DNA of 64,000 bases, taken from Campylobacter sp. CCUG 57310. Its GTDB lineage: Bacteria; Campylobacterota; Campylobacteria; Campylobacterales; Campylobacteraceae. This document shows, in pieces, positions 60,772 to 64,000 of this stretch. Numbering within the stretch: position 1 is the stretch's first letter; the number at the start of each line of letters is the position of its first letter. The stretch is taken from assembly GCF_013201975.1 (NCBI RefSeq), contig NZ_CP053845.1:1178001-1242000 (forward strand). Reading direction: 5' to 3'. Made by a program: the position numbers and the translations under genes. The notes under the pieces were generated by a model. The model was not told where the DNA came from, searched no databases, and saw only the letters and a program-made list of their open reading frames with translations.

Positions 60772-61790
60772 TTTTGCTCCTTTTGCATAGTTTTTTTAGT
60801 TATCAGATCAACCATCTGCGCTTTGATATTTTCATAATTAAAACTATCTTTAAACGCAGCAAACAGTCCGCCGCTAGCGTTTATATGTCCACCGCCATTT
60901 ACCAGATGCTTTGCCATCGCGCTTACATCAACCTTGCCGTTAGCTCTGAAACTTAGCGTTTTTTTACTCGTAACATCGATAAAAAAGTCCATATCATCAT
61001 TTGCAACCAAAAAATCATTGCCTATCACGGAAGTATTTCCGATATTATAGGTTAAAATTCCTCTAAATTCGTTGTAGTTAATCGTAAATTTTTCTTTGTT
61101 TTCGCTTAGTAACTTCACAACATAGCTTGATATAAGGTTACTTAGCGTGTCGTCTTTGTCTGCTCTAAAAAACTCTTTTTTAAACCCAAACACAGCTTCG
61201 TCAAGTCCGATGTAGTCGTTTTTGTCGTTAAAAAACTCTCTCGCTCTTGAGATAAGGTAGCTTATATACTCAAAGCTCGCTTGCTCAAACATCACTTTAT
61301 TTATCTCTTTTGCATTTGCAACAAGACCCAAGCAGACCTTGCCCATCTCAAAGTTTTCATCATCTTTAAGCCATATATCAACAGCATTTACCACATCGCT
61401 AAATTTCTTAAGACTCTCGTCAACTCCGTAAATTCCTGCAAAAAAATCATGTGTTATCTTAGTAGCGCACCTTGAGCTATCAAGGAAATACCAGCCAAAT
61501 TTGCTCGCACACTCGGCTCCGCTTTGGTGATGATCAAGCAAGATCAGCTTGGCGTTTTTACCGTCAAGCGCTTTTTCGAATTCTTCGCATTGAGTAACGG
61601 TTAAATTTAAATCCGTTATCAAAACAATCGCTTTTTCGTCATTCAAATTGGCCAAAATTTCACTAAATTTCTCATCGATCTCACGCCCGTAGTTTGAGTT
61701 ATAAAATTTCACATCTTTAAAATAGTGCGCCGTGATAGTCTGCGCGCCGTATCCGTCAAGATCGGTGTGAGAGAGGTGATGTATCGTCAT
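60768..61790 (-). CDS. DHH-family phosphoesterase
   Basis: This 340-residue member of the DHH superfamily (RecJ/NrnA/PDE type) is a Mn-dependent phosphodiesterase for short oligonucleotides or cyclic nucleotides. Motif I is HTDLDGYG near residue 8, motif III is ILLDHHQSGAE near residue 83, and the C-terminal DHHA1 region has GGGHINASGGLFA near residue 300. The exact substrate is open. It is 9 bp downstream of flhA and probably cotranscribed with it. Confidence 0.88.
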   Translation of the reverse strand: MTIHHLSHTDLDGYGAQTITAHYFKDVKFYNSNYGREIDEKFSEILANLNDEKAIVLITDLNLTVTQCEEFEKALDGKNAKLILLDHHQSGAECASKFGWYFLDSSRCATKITHDFFAGIYGVDESLKKFSDVVNAVDIWLKDDENFEMGKVCLGLVANAKEINKVMFEQASFEYISYLISRAREFFNDKNDYIGLDEAVFGFKKEFFRADKDDTLSNLISSYVVKLLSENKEKFTINYNEFRGILTYNIGNTSVIGNDFLVANDDMDFFIDVTSKKTLSFRANGKVDVSAMAKHLVNGGGHINASGGLFAAFKDSFNYENIKAQMVDLITKKTMQKEQK

Positions 61791-61799
61791 CTTTTTCCT

Positions 61800-63962
61800 T
61801 TATAAATTTTCAATCTCAATCGTGCCAAGCGTTTCAAAAGGCGTATTTGGCGCAACCTCGGCGAAGCTAAGCACCACGATATCTATGCCAAAATTCGTGC
61901 AGATATCGGCTATAAATTTTCTAAGACTTGGCTCAACGCAAAGCACCATAGCTCCGTGCTCCGAAAGCGCACGTCTAGTCCTTGCGTCTCTGAGGGCTTG
62001 AACGATAGCCGAAGTTTGAGCGACATTTATCATCAAATGATAAGCTCCGTCTTTATATTGCACGGCGTCTATTAACTTTTGCTGTGCAGAAGCTTCGATA
62101 ATATAAAAATTTAGCCGTCCGCTCTCATCCACATACATCGAAGTTATCGCGCGAGCCAAATTTGAGCGCACATGCTCGATGATCATGTCGATATTTTTGC
62201 TAACTTCGACTATATCGCTAAGAGATTCAAGTATGCTAAGCATATCTTTTATAGGAATCGAGTCTTTTAAAAGAGCTTTTAAAACCTTTTGTATAAGCCC
62301 GATAGGCGCTATTCTAAGCGTATCTTCAACGATAACGGGATACTCTTTTTTAAGCTTGTCAAGTAGGTTTTGCACCTCTTGACGGGTTAAAAGCTCGGCT
62401 GAATTTTGCTTGATAAGCTCGCTCATATGCGTTGATATCACGCTTGCAGGATCAACTATCGTATATCCGCTTAAGATAGCGTCTTCCTTCACGCTTGAAT
62501 CAATCCACAGCGCATCAAGCCCAAATGCAGGCTCTTTAGTAGCGATTCCTTCGATAGTATCGCTAACCAGTCCGCTATCCATGGCTAGAAATTTATCCGC
62601 GTAAATTTCACCCTGACCTATCACGATGCCCTTTAGCTTAAAGCGATACTCGTTTGGCGGAAGCTGAAGATTATCTCTTATACGAATTTTTGGCATTAAA
62701 AAGCCAAGCTGGGTAGCGATATTACGCCGCATAGCACGAATTCTCTCTATCAGATCGTTATCGGCTAGTTTTAGCAATCCATAACCAAGATCAAGCTCTA
62801 AAATTTCAAGCTTTAATATATCATTTATCTTCGCTTCCTCTTCGCGCGCTATCTCCTCATCGCTCTTTTTAGGAATTTTTTGAGTAGCGGCTTGCTGAGC
62901 GTTTTGCTCTTGCGTGGCCTGTGTTTTTGAAGCCGGCAAGATAGAAATTTTACCCTCTTGCGTCTGCTTCATAACGTATCCGATACCCAAAAAAAGCAGT
63001 CCCATAAAGCCAAGTGAAAGTGTAGGAAGTCCCGGAACCAAAGCAAACATAAACAGTATAAAGCCAACAATCAGCAAAGTTTTGTATTCCCCCAAAAGTT
63101 GAGTTAGCACTCCCTCTGCGAAATTTTCTTCATCTTTACTAGCTCTGGTTATGATGATAGCGGTTGCGGTTGATGTGATGAGTCCCGGAATTTGACTTAC
63201 AAGCCCGTCTCCTATGGTAAGTATAGTGTATGTCTGAGCCGCGCTTGCCATGTCCATATCATGCTGAAAAGCTCCGATCAAAAAGCCGCCGATGATATTT
63301 ATAAGAGTGATGATAATGCCCGCTACGGCGCCACCTTTTATAAATTTAGACGAACCGTCCATCGCTCCGTAGAAATTCGCTTCGGCGATTATTGATTCGC
63401 GCCTTTCGCGCGCTGTTTTTTCATCGATGAGTCCCGCATTAAGATCTGCATCTATAGCCATCTGCTTGCCGGGCATCGCATCAAGAGTAAAGCGAGCCTG
63501 AACTTCCGAAACGCGAGTAGAGCCCTTGGTAACGACCATAAAATTTATAAGCACTAAAATAGTAAAAACGATAATACCGATTACGTAGTTGCCGCCTACG
63601 ACAAACTGCCCAAAGCTTGAAATAATCTCACTAACCGCGTCAGGACCGTTGTGTCCTTCGCTTAATATCATTCTTGTCGTTGCGATATTTAAAGAAAGCC
63701 GAAAGAGCGTAACGATAAGAATTAGCGTCGGAAAGGTGCTAAGGTCGGTAGGTTTTGGTATGTAAACCGAGATTAAAATTATCAAAACCGAGATAGACAA
63801 TGAAAGCGCAAGGAAAAAATCAAGCACCGCACTTGGAAGCGGAACTATGATAATAGCTAAAATCGCCATTATCACACCTACAATCGCTAGACCCTTAAGC
63901 CTTAATATAGGCTCGATAAACGGCGCAACTAAAGTTATGATATTACGTTTTTTTTGAGCCAA
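61800..63962 (-). CDS. flhA: Flagellar biosynthesis protein FlhA
   Basis: FlhA is the large export-gate protein of the flagellar type III secretion system, 720 residues. It has about eight N-terminal TM helices with FPTLILIVTLFRLSLNIATTRMIL in parts near residue 80 and the conserved FHIPEP-like loop replaced by VSEVQARFTLDAMPGKQMAIDADL (in parts, near residue 155). The cytoplasmic domain from about residue 360 carries LDLGYGLLKLAD, KGIVIGQGEIYADKFLAMD and WIDSS. It lies downstream of a probable Rrf2 gene, as in C. jejuni. Confidence 0.96.
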   Translation of the reverse strand: MAQKKRNIITLVAPFIEPILRLKGLAIVGVIMAILAIIIVPLPSAVLDFFLALSLSISVLIILISVYIPKPTDLSTFPTLILIVTLFRLSLNIATTRMILSEGHNGPDAVSEIISSFGQFVVGGNYVIGIIVFTILVLINFMVVTKGSTRVSEVQARFTLDAMPGKQMAIDADLNAGLIDEKTARERRESIIAEANFYGAMDGSSKFIKGGAVAGIIITLINIIGGFLIGAFQHDMDMASAAQTYTILTIGDGLVSQIPGLITSTATAIIITRASKDEENFAEGVLTQLLGEYKTLLIVGFILFMFALVPGLPTLSLGFMGLLFLGIGYVMKQTQEGKISILPASKTQATQEQNAQQAATQKIPKKSDEEIAREEEAKINDILKLEILELDLGYGLLKLADNDLIERIRAMRRNIATQLGFLMPKIRIRDNLQLPPNEYRFKLKGIVIGQGEIYADKFLAMDSGLVSDTIEGIATKEPAFGLDALWIDSSVKEDAILSGYTIVDPASVISTHMSELIKQNSAELLTRQEVQNLLDKLKKEYPVIVEDTLRIAPIGLIQKVLKALLKDSIPIKDMLSILESLSDIVEVSKNIDMIIEHVRSNLARAITSMYVDESGRLNFYIIEASAQQKLIDAVQYKDGAYHLMINVAQTSAIVQALRDARTRRALSEHGAMVLCVEPSLRKFIADICTNFGIDIVVLSFAEVAPNTPFETLGTIEIENL

Positions 63963-63964
63963 GG

Positions 63965-64000
63965 CTACTTCTTAATGATGTGTGACAGTTTTATCGTGTC
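63965..64000 (-). CDS. C-terminal end of a gene upstream of flhA (probable Rrf2-family regulator)
   Basis: Only the last 11 codons and a TAG are in the window, reading DTIKLSHIIKK. The stop is 2 bp upstream of the flhA ATG, so the genes are cotranscribed. In C. jejuni the gene before flhA encodes an Rrf2-family repressor; the assignment here rests on that gene order alone. Confidence 0.45.
   Translation of the reverse strand, partial: DTIKLSHIIKK

Overview
The window reads as a chromosomal segment from a Campylobacter species other than C. jejuni (Campylobacterota). The evidence is an AT-rich sequence full of AAATTT runs, frequent TTG starts, tightly overlapping ATGA/TAATG gene junctions, and gene order shared with C. 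jejuni: cca-CiaD-like, nadE-lpxK-argB/thrC-kdsB, cmoB with a Cj0977-like gene, and flhA with a probable Rrf2 gene. No rRNA, tRNA, insertion sequence, prophage or CRISPR array was seen. The species was not identified.

Layout. 1-9.1 kb: partial brnQ, radA, phosphomannomutase, ybaK, fliL-acpS and an argD/methyltransferase/FAH-hydrolase operon. 9.2-13.8 kb: an OmpR-type two-component system beside two tandem paralogous periplasmic proteins, one with a His/Met/Cys-rich tail, then an M23 peptidase and a SYLF-domain protein. 14.2-23.6 kb: a nearly gap-free plus-strand operon with a Fur-family regulator, two P1B-type ATPases, an arginine-motif HMA-like protein, a possible ferritin-like protein, several small glycine-rich membrane proteins, an AGCS symporter and ModD. 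I interpret it as a ferrosome-like (fez-type) iron-organelle locus. 24.2-32.7 kb: glyS, an EEP-family nuclease, trmL, purU, cca, a CiaD-like gene, leuB and leuD. 32.8-37.5 kb: a Crp-family regulator, a decayed SLAC1/TehA-family gene, LysE, asparaginase and AzlCD. 37.5-41.4 kb: two flagellar rod genes, each with its own sigma-54 promoter, then rpoD. 41.7-48.6 kb: a siderophore/heme-type uptake island (TonB-dependent receptor, binding protein, permease, ATPase) flanked by two related membrane proteins; its ATPase gene is broken by an exact 19-bp tandem duplication. 48.6-64 kb: ppk2, dsbD, a metallo-hydrolase, then nadE, a lysine-less DegT-family protein, lpxK, argB, cutA, thrC, kdsB, a YgbA-type gene, cmoB with its partners, a DHH phosphoesterase and flhA.

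How the parts may fit together. Iron is the recurring theme. A Fur-box-like site lies in front of the ferrosome-like operon and another in front of the TonB receptor. The two-component system next to the ferrosome-like locus has an 11-bp-period hexamer repeat in front of both of its neighbouring periplasmic genes, and the same repeat occurs inside the ferrosome-like operon. That makes it a candidate second regulator. All functional statements rest on motif recognition by eye and on recalled family knowledge; no database search was run.
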